DNA of 24,121 nucleotides from contig JAFOYS010000132.1 in NCBI GenBank assembly GCA_017391435.1, positions 1 through 24,121 of the forward strand, in the 5' to 3' direction. Every line of letters starts with the position of its first letter. The first letter of the stretch is position 1. Source of the stretch: Alistipes sp. Lineage in GTDB: Bacteria; Bacteroidota; Bacteroidia; Bacteroidales; Rikenellaceae. Made by a program: the position numbers and the translations under genes. Positions 16,552 through 23,338 of the stretch are shown here, one piece after another. The notes under the pieces were generated by a model. The model was not told the origin of the DNA. It was given only the letters and a program-made list of their open reading frames with translations, and made no database searches.

Positions 16552-16583
16552 TTTGTATTTTAACAAAACATTTCTTATCTTTG
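16552..16583 (+). promoter_or_regulatory. Bacteroidota-type promoter for the Xer recombinase gene
   Basis: A -33 element TTTG (16552-16555), a 20-bp spacer and a -7 element TATCTTTG (16576-16583) match the Bacteroidota housekeeping sigma consensus TTTG/TAnnTTTG. It lies about 50 bp upstream of the start codon at 16631 and just after the stop of the EEP-fold gene. It therefore marks the start of a new transcription unit. Confidence 0.75.
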
Positions 16584-16630
16584 TTCTGAGCGCAGAGTGT
16601 TGCTTGACTGTTTTTACTGTGCAATAGCCT

Positions 16631-17542
16631 ATGATAGACCGTTTTATTGAGCACATAAGTGCAGAGTTACGATACTCCGAACTGACGGTTAAAAACTATA
16701 GGCGCGACCTTGAGCATTTTGCCACCTGGTGGTGTTCAGAGCGGGGTTTTGAGGCTGGTAGTTTTGAGAATTTTGATGTTACGGCAGTCACTGCTCAGGA
16801 TGTAAGCGACTGGGTGTTGTACCGTATAGAGGTTGGCAAGCTTGCTGCAGCGACAATGAACAGAGAGCTCTCGTCTATAAAGAGTTTCTTTAGGTTTCTT
16901 CGCAGCAAGGATATTGTAAAGAGCGACATTCTCAAGCGAATAGGTTCTTTGAAGGCGGCTAAGGTATTACCTGTATTTGTGCCACAGAGCCGAATGGAGG
17001 AGATGTTAGAGAGTGTTGAGGAGCTGAGTTATGAGCGAGACTTTCGTTCTCAGCGCGACTCAATAATTATCTCTCTTCTCTACGGTTGCGGCATACGACT
17101 TGCAGAGTTACTCGGCATAAAGGTTGGCCATATTAGCGGTGGCGCAGTAAAGATACTGGGCAAGGGTGGCAAGGAGCGCATAGTGCCCTTACTGCCAGAG
17201 CTTACAGCAAGAATTGCTCGTTACACTGCTGTATGTAGGCAGATGGGCATAGAGTTAGGCAGTGAGAGCAAGCTTATTGTCGGAAGCAAGGGCAAGCCCC
17301 TCTCGCGAAGCACCGTTCAGCGTGTTGTTGCAAATCAGATGCAGCTGTCGGGCATTCAGGGGCGCAAGAGTCCGCACGTGCTCAGACACACATTTGCCAC
17401 AGACCTGCTTCGCAGTGGAGCCGATATGCGTGAGATACAGGAACTAATGGGGCATAGCTCTCTGCGTAGTACACAGCACTATACCCATACATCGATATCT
17501 CAACTGCAAGATGCGTACGACAAGGCGCATCCGCACAAATAG
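16631..17542 (+). CDS. xerC: Tyrosine site-specific recombinase of the XerC/XerD type
   Basis: A 303-residue tyrosine recombinase with the length and layout of Xer proteins that resolve chromosome dimers at dif. The N-terminal SAM-like DNA-binding domain (about residues 1-90) contains YSELTVKNYRRDLEHF and ELSSIKSFFRFL. All catalytic residues are present: R156 (GCGIRLAELL), K181 in the GKGGKER hairpin, H249 and R252 (PHVLRHTFAT), H275 (LMGHSS) and Y284 (TQHYTH). The H249/R252/H275/Y284 spacing (3, 23, 9) is the same as in E. coli XerD. Its neighbour is hpf, an arrangement I recall from other Bacteroidales, so it is a core gene rather than a mobile-element integrase. XerC and XerD cannot be separated safely here. 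Confidence 0.88.
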   Translation: MIDRFIEHISAELRYSELTVKNYRRDLEHFATWWCSERGFEAGSFENFDVTAVTAQDVSDWVLYRIEVGKLAAATMNRELSSIKSFFRFLRSKDIVKSDILKRIGSLKAAKVLPVFVPQSRMEEMLESVEELSYERDFRSQRDSIIISLLYGCGIRLAELLGIKVGHISGGAVKILGKGGKERIVPLLPELTARIARYTAVCRQMGIELGSESKLIVGSKGKPLSRSTVQRVVANQMQLSGIQGRKSPHVLRHTFATDLLRSGADMREIQELMGHSSLRSTQHYTHTSISQLQDAYDKAHPHK

Positions 17543-17645
17543 GTATACGGAGGGCAATATTTTGTCCGTAGAGTCGTTTAGTAAGTAGATAAGTCGGGGC
17601 AAATTCGTAATGAAGCGAACCCCCTTAACCATAAATATTACAGCT

Positions 17646-17933
17646 ATGGATGTTAATATTCAATCGTTAAAATTCGATGCCAGCAAGCAGCTGATCGAGT
17701 TTATTGAGAAAAAGATGGCAAGACTCGACCGTTTTGCAGACCGTCCGACCGGTGTAGATGTCGTTCTCAAGTTAGAAAAAGATGACGAAAAGGGAAATAA
17801 GGTAGCACAAGTAACACTCCACATACCCGGAGGGGATATACTCACCGAGCAGCGCGCTCGCACCTTCGAGGAGGCTGTAGACGAGGCTTTAGATGCTATT
17901 AAGCGTCAGATTGAAAAGCGTAAGGACAAGTAA
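17646..17933 (+). CDS. hpf: Short ribosome hibernation-promoting factor (HPF/RaiA family)
   Basis: A 95-residue protein of the S30AE family that binds the 30S decoding region and inactivates ribosomes in stationary phase. It begins MDVNIQSLKFDASKQLIEFI, matching the family's first strand and helix. The central strands (VDVVLKLEKDD, KVAQVTLHIPGGDIL) and the C-terminal helix (ARTFEEAVDEALDAIKRQIEKRKDK) follow. It is the short form without the C-terminal dimerisation domain. The ATG at 17646 is preferred over an in-frame ATG at 17610, because family members start right at the first strand and the 12 extra codons have no family counterpart. It lies about 100 bp after xerC and is followed by a strong terminator. 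Confidence 0.9.
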   Translation: MDVNIQSLKFDASKQLIEFIEKKMARLDRFADRPTGVDVVLKLEKDDEKGNKVAQVTLHIPGGDILTEQRARTFEEAVDEALDAIKRQIEKRKDK

Positions 17934-17954
17934 CACCGCTTTAACTTTAGATTT

Positions 17955-17989
17955 AGGTGCTCCTTCACAGTAGGGGCACCTATTTTTTT
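17955..17989 (+). terminator. Rho-independent terminator after hpf
   Basis: A 10-bp stem (AGGTGCTCCT paired with AGGGGCACCT, one G-U pair) encloses a 7-nt loop and is followed by ATTTTTTT. It starts 22 bp after the hpf stop codon and closes the xerC-hpf unit. Confidence 0.88.
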
Positions 17990-18033
17990 GCTGATGTTGC
18001 GGTTGGAGAGTATGATTTTTACACTATTTTAAC

Positions 18034-18041
18034 TATATTTG
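18034..18041 (+). promoter_or_regulatory. Probable Bacteroidota -7 promoter element before the LRR gene
   Basis: TATATTTG matches TAnnTTTG and lies about 53 bp upstream of the start codon at 18094, after the hpf terminator. No clear TTTG is found at the expected distance upstream; only a T-rich stretch near 18016-18020 is present. The call rests on one box and its position. Confidence 0.5.
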
Positions 18042-18093
18042 TAATAATTTTGGAACCTTGCCACTCTACTTATATAGTTAAAACCGTTTTACT

Positions 18094-19206
18094 ATGACAA
18101 ATATGCAGACGCTACCTTCACCAAATCAAATCTGGTACACATCTACCGATAGGGCTATTATCAACCCCTCTGCGCGATACTTTAGCGCAGTAATCGTCTC
18201 AAACTCATACGACGAGGGGTGGGGCATTATCACCTTTAACCGTCCGCTGACAGAGGTTGGCTGGAATGCCTTTCTTGAGTGCCAGACCCTTGAGGGTATA
18301 GTCTTTCCTGCGGGGGTGATAGAGATTGCCGAGGGAGCTTGCCAAAATTGTAAGGCCCTTACAAAGGTTGTTATCCCTGACAGCGTGACAAAGATTGGCG
18401 CTAAAGCCTTTGCTGGATGCGACTCTCTTATGAAGATCTCGCTTCCCGAGTCCTGTGTAAACATTAGTAAGGATGCCTTTGACAGCCATACCCAGATTAC
18501 TCGCCACGCCAAGAGTATGCCCGCAGAGGACGAGATATGGTATACCGCTGTAGGTAATCAGGCTATTGAGTTTAGAGAGCGTCTGGCCGATGCCGCGATT
18601 GTTTCAAACAACTACCAGAATGGCGTCGGTATAGTAAAATTTGACAAGGCTATATCTGCTATCCAAAAGAGTGCCTTCTATGACTGCACAACCCTAACAA
18701 GCATAACGCTACCTAAGAGTGTTATAAGAGTTGCAGACTACGCCTTCTCTGGTTGTACTTCGCTGATAAATATCACACTGCCAGATAGCGTTGAGAGTAT
18801 CGGTGTATGCTCTTTTGAGGGGTGTTCAACACTAAAAACATTACAGTTAGGGGACGGCATAAAGCAGATGGGCGAGTATGCCTTTGCCCGCTGCTCTGCA
18901 CTGAAGAGTTTTACTGTGCCTCAGGCTGTTACGACTATAAGCGAGGGTCTACTCTCTGGTTGTAGTGGCGTTACAAAGCTCTATTTGGGTAGCAGCGTTG
19001 TAGATATTGAGCCGTATGCCTTTGAGCATTGCAATATTGTCGGGGTCTACCTTAACAGCACAACGCCTAAGTTCGGCGCTCAGACTCTGCGTATGAGTAC
19101 CGGTATGAAGCTCTATGTTCCGCACTCTGCTGTTGAGACCTTCAAGCAGCACGAGGGGTGGCAACAATACGCTGAGCGTATCTGCGGCTACGAGGCTAAT
19201 GAGTAG
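18094..19206 (+). CDS. BspA-like leucine-rich-repeat (LRR_5) protein without signal peptide
   Basis: A 370-residue protein built from LRR_5/BspA-type repeats of about 23 residues. Typical units are AFAGCDSLMKISLPESC, AFSGCTSLINITLPDSV and SFEGCSTLKTLQLGDGI. Two blocks each begin with an IWYT motif (residues of about 12-16 and about 147-151) followed by an 'AxIVSN.Y..G.GI..F' stretch, so the protein looks like an internal duplication with an extended second half. The final segment (AQTLRMSTGMKLYVPHSAVETFKQHEGWQ) is the usual end of this family. No signal peptide or lipobox is visible at the start, which is odd because many relatives are surface proteins. An alternative start at 18103 would not change that. 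Role unknown; probably protein-protein binding. Confidence 0.85.
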   Translation: MTNMQTLPSPNQIWYTSTDRAIINPSARYFSAVIVSNSYDEGWGIITFNRPLTEVGWNAFLECQTLEGIVFPAGVIEIAEGACQNCKALTKVVIPDSVTKIGAKAFAGCDSLMKISLPESCVNISKDAFDSHTQITRHAKSMPAEDEIWYTAVGNQAIEFRERLADAAIVSNNYQNGVGIVKFDKAISAIQKSAFYDCTTLTSITLPKSVIRVADYAFSGCTSLINITLPDSVESIGVCSFEGCSTLKTLQLGDGIKQMGEYAFARCSALKSFTVPQAVTTISEGLLSGCSGVTKLYLGSSVVDIEPYAFEHCNIVGVYLNSTTPKFGAQTLRMSTGMKLYVPHSAVETFKQHEGWQQYAERICGYEANE

Positions 19207-19207
19207 T

Positions 19208-20197
19208 ATGAAGTCTCTACGATTACTTATCACAGTCCTGCTTATGCTCACCACACTGCACTCTACAGCACAAGAGAGGGTCAATAGAGAGTATGCAATA
19301 GACAACGACTTTCGATCTGCTTGTAGAGTCACAGCACCACTTGGTCGTGGAGCACTAAAGATTGGCAACTCCTTTTTGAAAACTATGTCGAGCAATATGC
19401 GTTCGGAGTCAGACCTTGCTATAGAGGAGCGAGAGATAACCTCCACATTTGACCTAACAAAGATACGGGTGTGGGTTATCACCCCCGCTACAGAGGACCA
19501 CGACCCTCTGCCAGCGATACTCTTTATTCACGGCGGCGGCTTTGTCTACAAAGGGGCTCCATACCACTATAGACTTGCCAAGCAGTATGCACTGAAGACA
19601 AAGTCTGTTGTTGTCTATGTTGACTATCGCACAGCGCACGACAACCTCTATAGTGTGCCACTGCTTGACTGTCAAGATGCGTGGTCGTGGATGGTTAGAA
19701 ACTGTGGCCAGATAGGCATAGATAGTTCAAGATGTGCTATTGTAGGCGACTCTGCTGGAGGTTTCTTGGCTATCAACACAGCTCTGTTTGCGGCTAAAGA
19801 GAGGCTTACAACACCCGCCAAGATGATGCTAATCTATCCTGTCATTGACTGCTCTATGCGTACAGAGAGTATGGCACAGTTTGTAGATACACCTGTGTGG
19901 AATAGCCTTCTGAACCGCAAAATGTGGGAGTACTACCTCCAGGGGAATAACCAACAGTCGCTGCTTGACCTCAACTGCGAGCAGCTACAAACTCTACCCC
20001 AAACATATATCGAGAGTGCAGAGTACGATTGCCTACGCGACGAGGCCGAGATCTTTGCCACAATGCTTAGCAACGCTGGCGTAGCAACACTCTACACCCC
20101 AACAAAAGGCACTATGCACGGCTTTGACATCGCCCAGAGAAGCCCCATCACCCAAGCCCAAATTGCCGCCCGCTGCAAATGGCTCAGCTGGGAGTAA
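19208..20197 (+). CDS. Secreted alpha/beta hydrolase of the HSL (esterase/lipase) type
   Basis: A 329-residue hydrolase. The start at 19208 is chosen because it gives a clean signal peptide (SLRLLITVLLMLTTLHSTA, cleavage before QE); longer in-frame versions would run back into the LRR gene. The oxyanion-hole motif HGGGF is at residues 108-112. The nucleophile S182 lies in GDSAGG, the acid is D274 in SAEYDCLRDEA, and the histidine is H304 in MHGF, giving a complete triad. These motifs define the hormone-sensitive-lipase-like family of carboxylesterases; in gut Bacteroidota, secreted members often de-esterify sugars or small esters, but no substrate can be read here. It begins 1 bp after the LRR stop. 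Confidence 0.9.
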   Translation: MKSLRLLITVLLMLTTLHSTAQERVNREYAIDNDFRSACRVTAPLGRGALKIGNSFLKTMSSNMRSESDLAIEEREITSTFDLTKIRVWVITPATEDHDPLPAILFIHGGGFVYKGAPYHYRLAKQYALKTKSVVVYVDYRTAHDNLYSVPLLDCQDAWSWMVRNCGQIGIDSSRCAIVGDSAGGFLAINTALFAAKERLTTPAKMMLIYPVIDCSMRTESMAQFVDTPVWNSLLNRKMWEYYLQGNNQQSLLDLNCEQLQTLPQTYIESAEYDCLRDEAEIFATMLSNAGVATLYTPTKGTMHGFDIAQRSPITQAQIAARCKWLSWE

Positions 20198-20211
20198 TAT
20201 CAACAAAAAGT

Positions 20212-20670
20212 ATGGCTAAGAGAAAGGTTGATAAGAAGACGGTAGATCCTCTTCGCTGTTTTGAGTGCGGAGAGGCGGCATACTTAGACCACTATGTCGT
20301 ACCAAAGGCGCTCGGTGGAAAGAGAACGGTACCTCTGTGTTACAACTGCTACCTCAAGGCGCACTGCGTTGGTGGAAACCGTGTGGAATATATAGACAAT
20401 CAGGCTATAGATAGCTTTACTGCTTCGCTCAGTGGGCGTAAAGTTCAAACAACTTCTATTGGACATCCGTTGTTACTGCTCTTCTATCTCTACACCCTAC
20501 AGTTTGAGGCGCGCGAGGGCAGTCTAAAGCGTTGTCAGGCTGAGAAGTTTCAAAAGCTTGCTGACGAGCTCAACGCCCTGGGGTTACCGACACTCTCGGG
20601 CACACCATATACGGCCAACATCTGCCGCGACCTCTATGCACAGATTATGGCAAAAAGTTTTAGAGACTAA
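20212..20670 (+). CDS. Small zinc-knuckle HNH-like protein with a recombinase-like C-terminal tail
   Basis: A 152-residue cytoplasmic protein. The N-terminal part resembles an HNH nuclease fold: C16-x2-C19, D26-H27, P31, G35-G36, then VPLC43-x2-C46 and H51. The middle Asn of HNH is R38 and the final His/Asn position is Y47, so nuclease activity is doubtful; structural zinc binding seems likely. Residues of about 115-145 (LADELNALGLPTLSGTPYTANICRDLY) resemble the 'LN..GIPT..G..W....V..IL' helix-turn-helix found in the recombinase domain of large serine recombinases. It is probably a DNA-binding protein. The ATG at 20212 is used; an upstream in-frame ATG at 20179 lies within the hydrolase gene. 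Function not established. Confidence 0.65.
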   Translation: MAKRKVDKKTVDPLRCFECGEAAYLDHYVVPKALGGKRTVPLCYNCYLKAHCVGGNRVEYIDNQAIDSFTASLSGRKVQTTSIGHPLLLLFYLYTLQFEAREGSLKRCQAEKFQKLADELNALGLPTLSGTPYTANICRDLYAQIMAKSFRD

Positions 20671-20688
20671 CTAATAAAAACAGGTAAT

Positions 20689-21354
20689 ATGAACAGTAAG
20701 ATAACCACCATTTTGATTTCTGCACTTCTTCTGAGCAGCTGCTGGGGCAGAGCCGCTGTCAGCAAAGAGGTAAAAGGCGACTGCAATCAGAGCGCAGAGA
20801 GCGCTGTAACTACTAATACTATCGACTCAACGCTAATCTCTAAAGTTGATATATCGCAGTTTGGCAAGTGCGGACTCACTGAATTAGCTGGTTTAGAGCC
20901 TTTTGCAGTTATGGCTGACGATGAGCCACCGTACAAACCACAAGGCGAGAATGTTGAGGATATAGGTCTTAACACCATACGATTTGAGAATTGGACAGAT
21001 GCACAGTGGATGGACAACAACTACATCCGCACGGTGCGTCTATATATTGATGCCTACAATCTTGGACTTGTAAGCAATCCTGATTTTGACCAATTCAAGT
21101 ATAGTATGCGAGGCAAGTTCGCCATACTCAACATAGAGCCTTTTCTGGCAGGTGGTGCCTACATAACGATATTTTTTGTTGATGACTCATCGTTCTTACT
21201 CTCGTTTTGGGTGTATAGCTTCGTAGAGGTTGATATTTACAAGATTACAGGTTACGAGGTGCGCTATACGGCCGCGGCAGCAGAGGGTCTAAATCTGACA
21301 AGGGAGGAGATACTACAAAAGGCAAAATTAGACCCAACACAAAAATTTTGGTAG
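20689..21354 (+). CDS. Predicted lipoprotein of unknown function
   Basis: A 221-residue protein with a lipoprotein signal: positively charged start, hydrophobic stretch (TTILISALLL) and lipobox LSSC with C18 as the lipidated cysteine. The rest contains a low-complexity linker (about residues 20-50), then a mixed domain with IRTVRLYIDAYNLGLVSNPDF and an aromatic-rich strand pair (GGAYITIFFVDDSSFLLSFWVYSF). No family is recognised. It follows the HNH-like gene by 18 bp. It is expected to sit in the inner or outer membrane facing the periplasm or outside. Confidence 0.75.
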   Translation: MNSKITTILISALLLSSCWGRAAVSKEVKGDCNQSAESAVTTNTIDSTLISKVDISQFGKCGLTELAGLEPFAVMADDEPPYKPQGENVEDIGLNTIRFENWTDAQWMDNNYIRTVRLYIDAYNLGLVSNPDFDQFKYSMRGKFAILNIEPFLAGGAYITIFFVDDSSFLLSFWVYSFVEVDIYKITGYEVRYTAAAAEGLNLTREEILQKAKLDPTQKFW

Positions 21355-21363
21355 GGAGCAGTG

Positions 21364-21411
21364 TGTACAAATTTGATTCTTTGTGGGAAATTGTATAAAT
21401 TTGCGGGAAAT
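21364..21411 (+). repeat. Short direct repeat spanning the channel-gene promoter
   Basis: TGTACAAATTTG (21364-21375) recurs as TGTATAAATTTG (21392-21403), 11 of 12 identical and 28 bp apart. Each copy is followed by GGGAAAT (21385-21391 and 21405-21411). The first copy carries the -33 TTTG and the second carries the -7 box. It may be a duplicated operator or a duplicated promoter element; function is not shown. Confidence 0.6.
21372..21403 (+). promoter_or_regulatory. Bacteroidota-type promoter for the ion channel gene
   Basis: TTTG (21372-21375), a 20-bp spacer and TAAATTTG (21396-21403) match the Bacteroidota consensus. It lies about 32 bp upstream of the start codon at 21435, so the 5' leader would be short. 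Confidence 0.78.
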
Positions 21412-21434
21412 AATAACTACAATTCAAACACAAG

Positions 21435-23135
21435 ATGAACATCAACACATTTAAGTGCGAGTTGTCGCGCGTATTTGACGACGACCTTCACACAAAACAG
21501 TGGCATAACTATGTTGACTATGCCATAATTGGACTAATTATCATATCCACACTTGAGGTCTTTGCATCGACCTATGACTATGTCGTTGAGCAGTATGGCT
21601 CTATACTGCATATTATCGACTACGCCACAACATTTATCTTTACCATAGAGGTTGTTCTCAGAATATGGTGTGCAGATATGTTGTCAGACAGGTACAAGGG
21701 CTTCTGGGGCCGAGTGCGCTACTGCTTCTCGTTCTATGGTTTGATTGATATTGTCTCTACATTCCCATTCTACCTGAACTTCTTTATCAGCTTCCCTTAT
21801 GTCGCCCTCAAGGCGTTACGAATAGCTCGTCTGTTGCGTATATTTAGATACATCAAGGCCTTCAACATCCTATCTCGCGCAATGAGCTCAAAGAAGGAGG
21901 AGATGGTCGTATCTGTTCAGTTCCTTACTATTGTGACACTTATCCTCTCGTTTGTTCTCTTCTTTGTAGAGCACGAGGCTCAGCCAGATGTCTACGACAA
22001 CGGCTGGAAGAGTGTTCTCTGGGCCTTTGCACAGTATATCGGCGACCCAGGAAACTTTGCCGACACTCCACCAATCACATTTATCGGTCGTATTATTGCC
22101 TGCATAATTGGTGTACTCGGTATTGCTATCTTTGCCGTGCCTGCGGGTCTTATTGGCTCTGGTTTCTCAGAGGTTATGGAGGAGGACAACCTAAAGGAGA
22201 AGCGTGAGAATGATATTCAGCGTATTATTCACTCATTTAAGTTTGAGAAAGATCAGCACTTCACCTCCCTATTCCTTGTGCCTCGCTATAAGGATATGAA
22301 TACGGTTATCACTCGCAAGTTCCTTACTCAGGACGATATTATTAAGGCTGTTGAGGCATCTGACTGTCTACAGCTTTACAATATTGCAAACGCAATGAAT
22401 GCGGAGGATCAGCCAGAGGATAAGATAGTGATTATCAACTACTACCGTAATACTCCGTATGGTTGTTGCATAGACCGTGGCTCGAAGGTTACTATTGTCG
22501 CCACAAGTAACCACACAGAGTGTATAGGTTGGTTTGCATACCATATTGCCAAGATTGGAGGCTTTAACTATGTGGCTCGCGAGTGTGAGACAGACACAGA
22601 CAACCCAACAACATTCTACAATGTTCCTAATGATTGTAACCACCCACACTGGGCTATGTTCCGCGACGATATAAACCGTCTGGCCTCAAGAGAGGGCAGC
22701 TGGGTTATAGCATTGCTGGGTGCTAGTGGTCCTCTCTCTCGCCCGTCACAGTTCCACTTCTGCTATAACAGCAAGAAGCACGACTCATCTTACGACGACC
22801 CACAGAGCCGCGTTACAGATTTTGCAACCTTTGATAAGCTCTATAACCACCTCTCTACAGAGTTAGAGAATCGATATAACTACAAGTGTGACAAGAACGA
22901 GTGGTATGCTATTGGCAAGCAGAATATAGCACACCATATTGAGTCCAAGAACATCTTTACTCTGCGCGTAGAGTGCTTTGTATGGATGTTTGAGGCCAAT
23001 CGCGTGGCTGTAATTAAGACCATAGCCGACTCTATTAATGCAGTACTTGAGAGCGATGTTCAGAAGACACTGCCACCAGAGATTGTAACTCGCAGAGCAG
23101 GCAAGGACTTTGGTATGCAGGACTATGTAGACTAA
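21435..23135 (+). CDS. Six-TM voltage-sensor-type ion channel with a large unrecognised cytosolic domain
   Basis: A 566-residue membrane protein. S1 (YAIIGLIIISTLEVFA), S2 (FIFTIEVVLRIW), S3 (LIDIVSTFPFYLNFF), an arginine-rich S4 (ALRIARLLRIFRYIKAF, basic residues every third position), S5, a pore loop and S6 (GIAIFAVPAGLIGSGF) occupy the first 250 residues. This is the voltage-gated cation channel plan. The pore loop reads QYIGDPG at residues 200-206 where potassium channels have TVGYG, so ion selectivity is uncertain. The C-terminal 310 or so residues are soluble, without a recognisable RCK or cyclic-nucleotide domain. It contains IVIINYYRNTPYGCCIDRGS and LVECFVWMFEANRV-like stretches (actual RVECFVWMFEANRV). 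It has its own promoter and terminator, so it is monocistronic. Confidence 0.85.
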   Translation: MNINTFKCELSRVFDDDLHTKQWHNYVDYAIIGLIIISTLEVFASTYDYVVEQYGSILHIIDYATTFIFTIEVVLRIWCADMLSDRYKGFWGRVRYCFSFYGLIDIVSTFPFYLNFFISFPYVALKALRIARLLRIFRYIKAFNILSRAMSSKKEEMVVSVQFLTIVTLILSFVLFFVEHEAQPDVYDNGWKSVLWAFAQYIGDPGNFADTPPITFIGRIIACIIGVLGIAIFAVPAGLIGSGFSEVMEEDNLKEKRENDIQRIIHSFKFEKDQHFTSLFLVPRYKDMNTVITRKFLTQDDIIKAVEASDCLQLYNIANAMNAEDQPEDKIVIINYYRNTPYGCCIDRGSKVTIVATSNHTECIGWFAYHIAKIGGFNYVARECETDTDNPTTFYNVPNDCNHPHWAMFRDDINRLASREGSWVIALLGASGPLSRPSQFHFCYNSKKHDSSYDDPQSRVTDFATFDKLYNHLSTELENRYNYKCDKNEWYAIGKQNIAHHIESKNIFTLRVECFVWMFEANRVAVIKTIADSINAVLESDVQKTLPPEIVTRRAGKDFGMQDYVD

Positions 23136-23153
23136 CCTCTACTCTGACAGTAC

Positions 23154-23190
23154 AAAGAGTGTGTTCGCTACTTCTGAACACACTCTTTTT
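23154..23190 (+). terminator. Rho-independent terminator after the ion channel gene
   Basis: A perfect 13-bp stem (AAAGAGTGTGTTC paired with GAACACACTCTTT) with a 9-nt loop runs into a T-tract. It begins 18 bp after the channel stop codon. Because the stem is flanked by A's and T's it could also work on the opposite strand, though no convergent gene is present. Confidence 0.9.
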
Positions 23191-23271
23191 CTATATATGT
23201 AGTTACCAGAACTTAGACAAGCTGAATAAAATACTCTACAAAGTCTCTTATGTTAATAAAATAGACAGATA

Positions 23272-23303
23272 TTTGCAAATAGGGCAATATTAGTCTAAAT
23301 TTG
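23272..23303 (+). promoter_or_regulatory. Bacteroidota-type promoter for the AraC-family gene
   Basis: TTTG (23272-23275), a 20-bp spacer and TAAATTTG (23296-23303) match the Bacteroidota consensus. The start codon is 35 bp further on at 23339. The -33 box lies inside the perfect palindrome ATTTGCAAAT (23271-23280), and TGAAA/TTTCA (23304-23316) follows the -7 box; either could be an operator. Confidence 0.75.
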
Positions 23304-23338
23304 TGAAAATATTTCAAACAAAAAGATTAAATATTGTT

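Noticed and set aside
16631..17542. Xer-type recombinase as the integrase of a mobile element
   Set aside because: It has Xer length and spacing, a housekeeping promoter, and hpf beside it. I see no direct-repeat attachment sites or other phage or ICE genes around it.
17610..17645. Upstream ATG for hpf
   Set aside because: It would add 12 residues (MKRTPLTINITA) with no counterpart before the first beta strand of this family.
19115..19207. Upstream start for the alpha/beta hydrolase
   Set aside because: It lies inside the LRR gene and would bury the clear signal peptide that begins at 19208.
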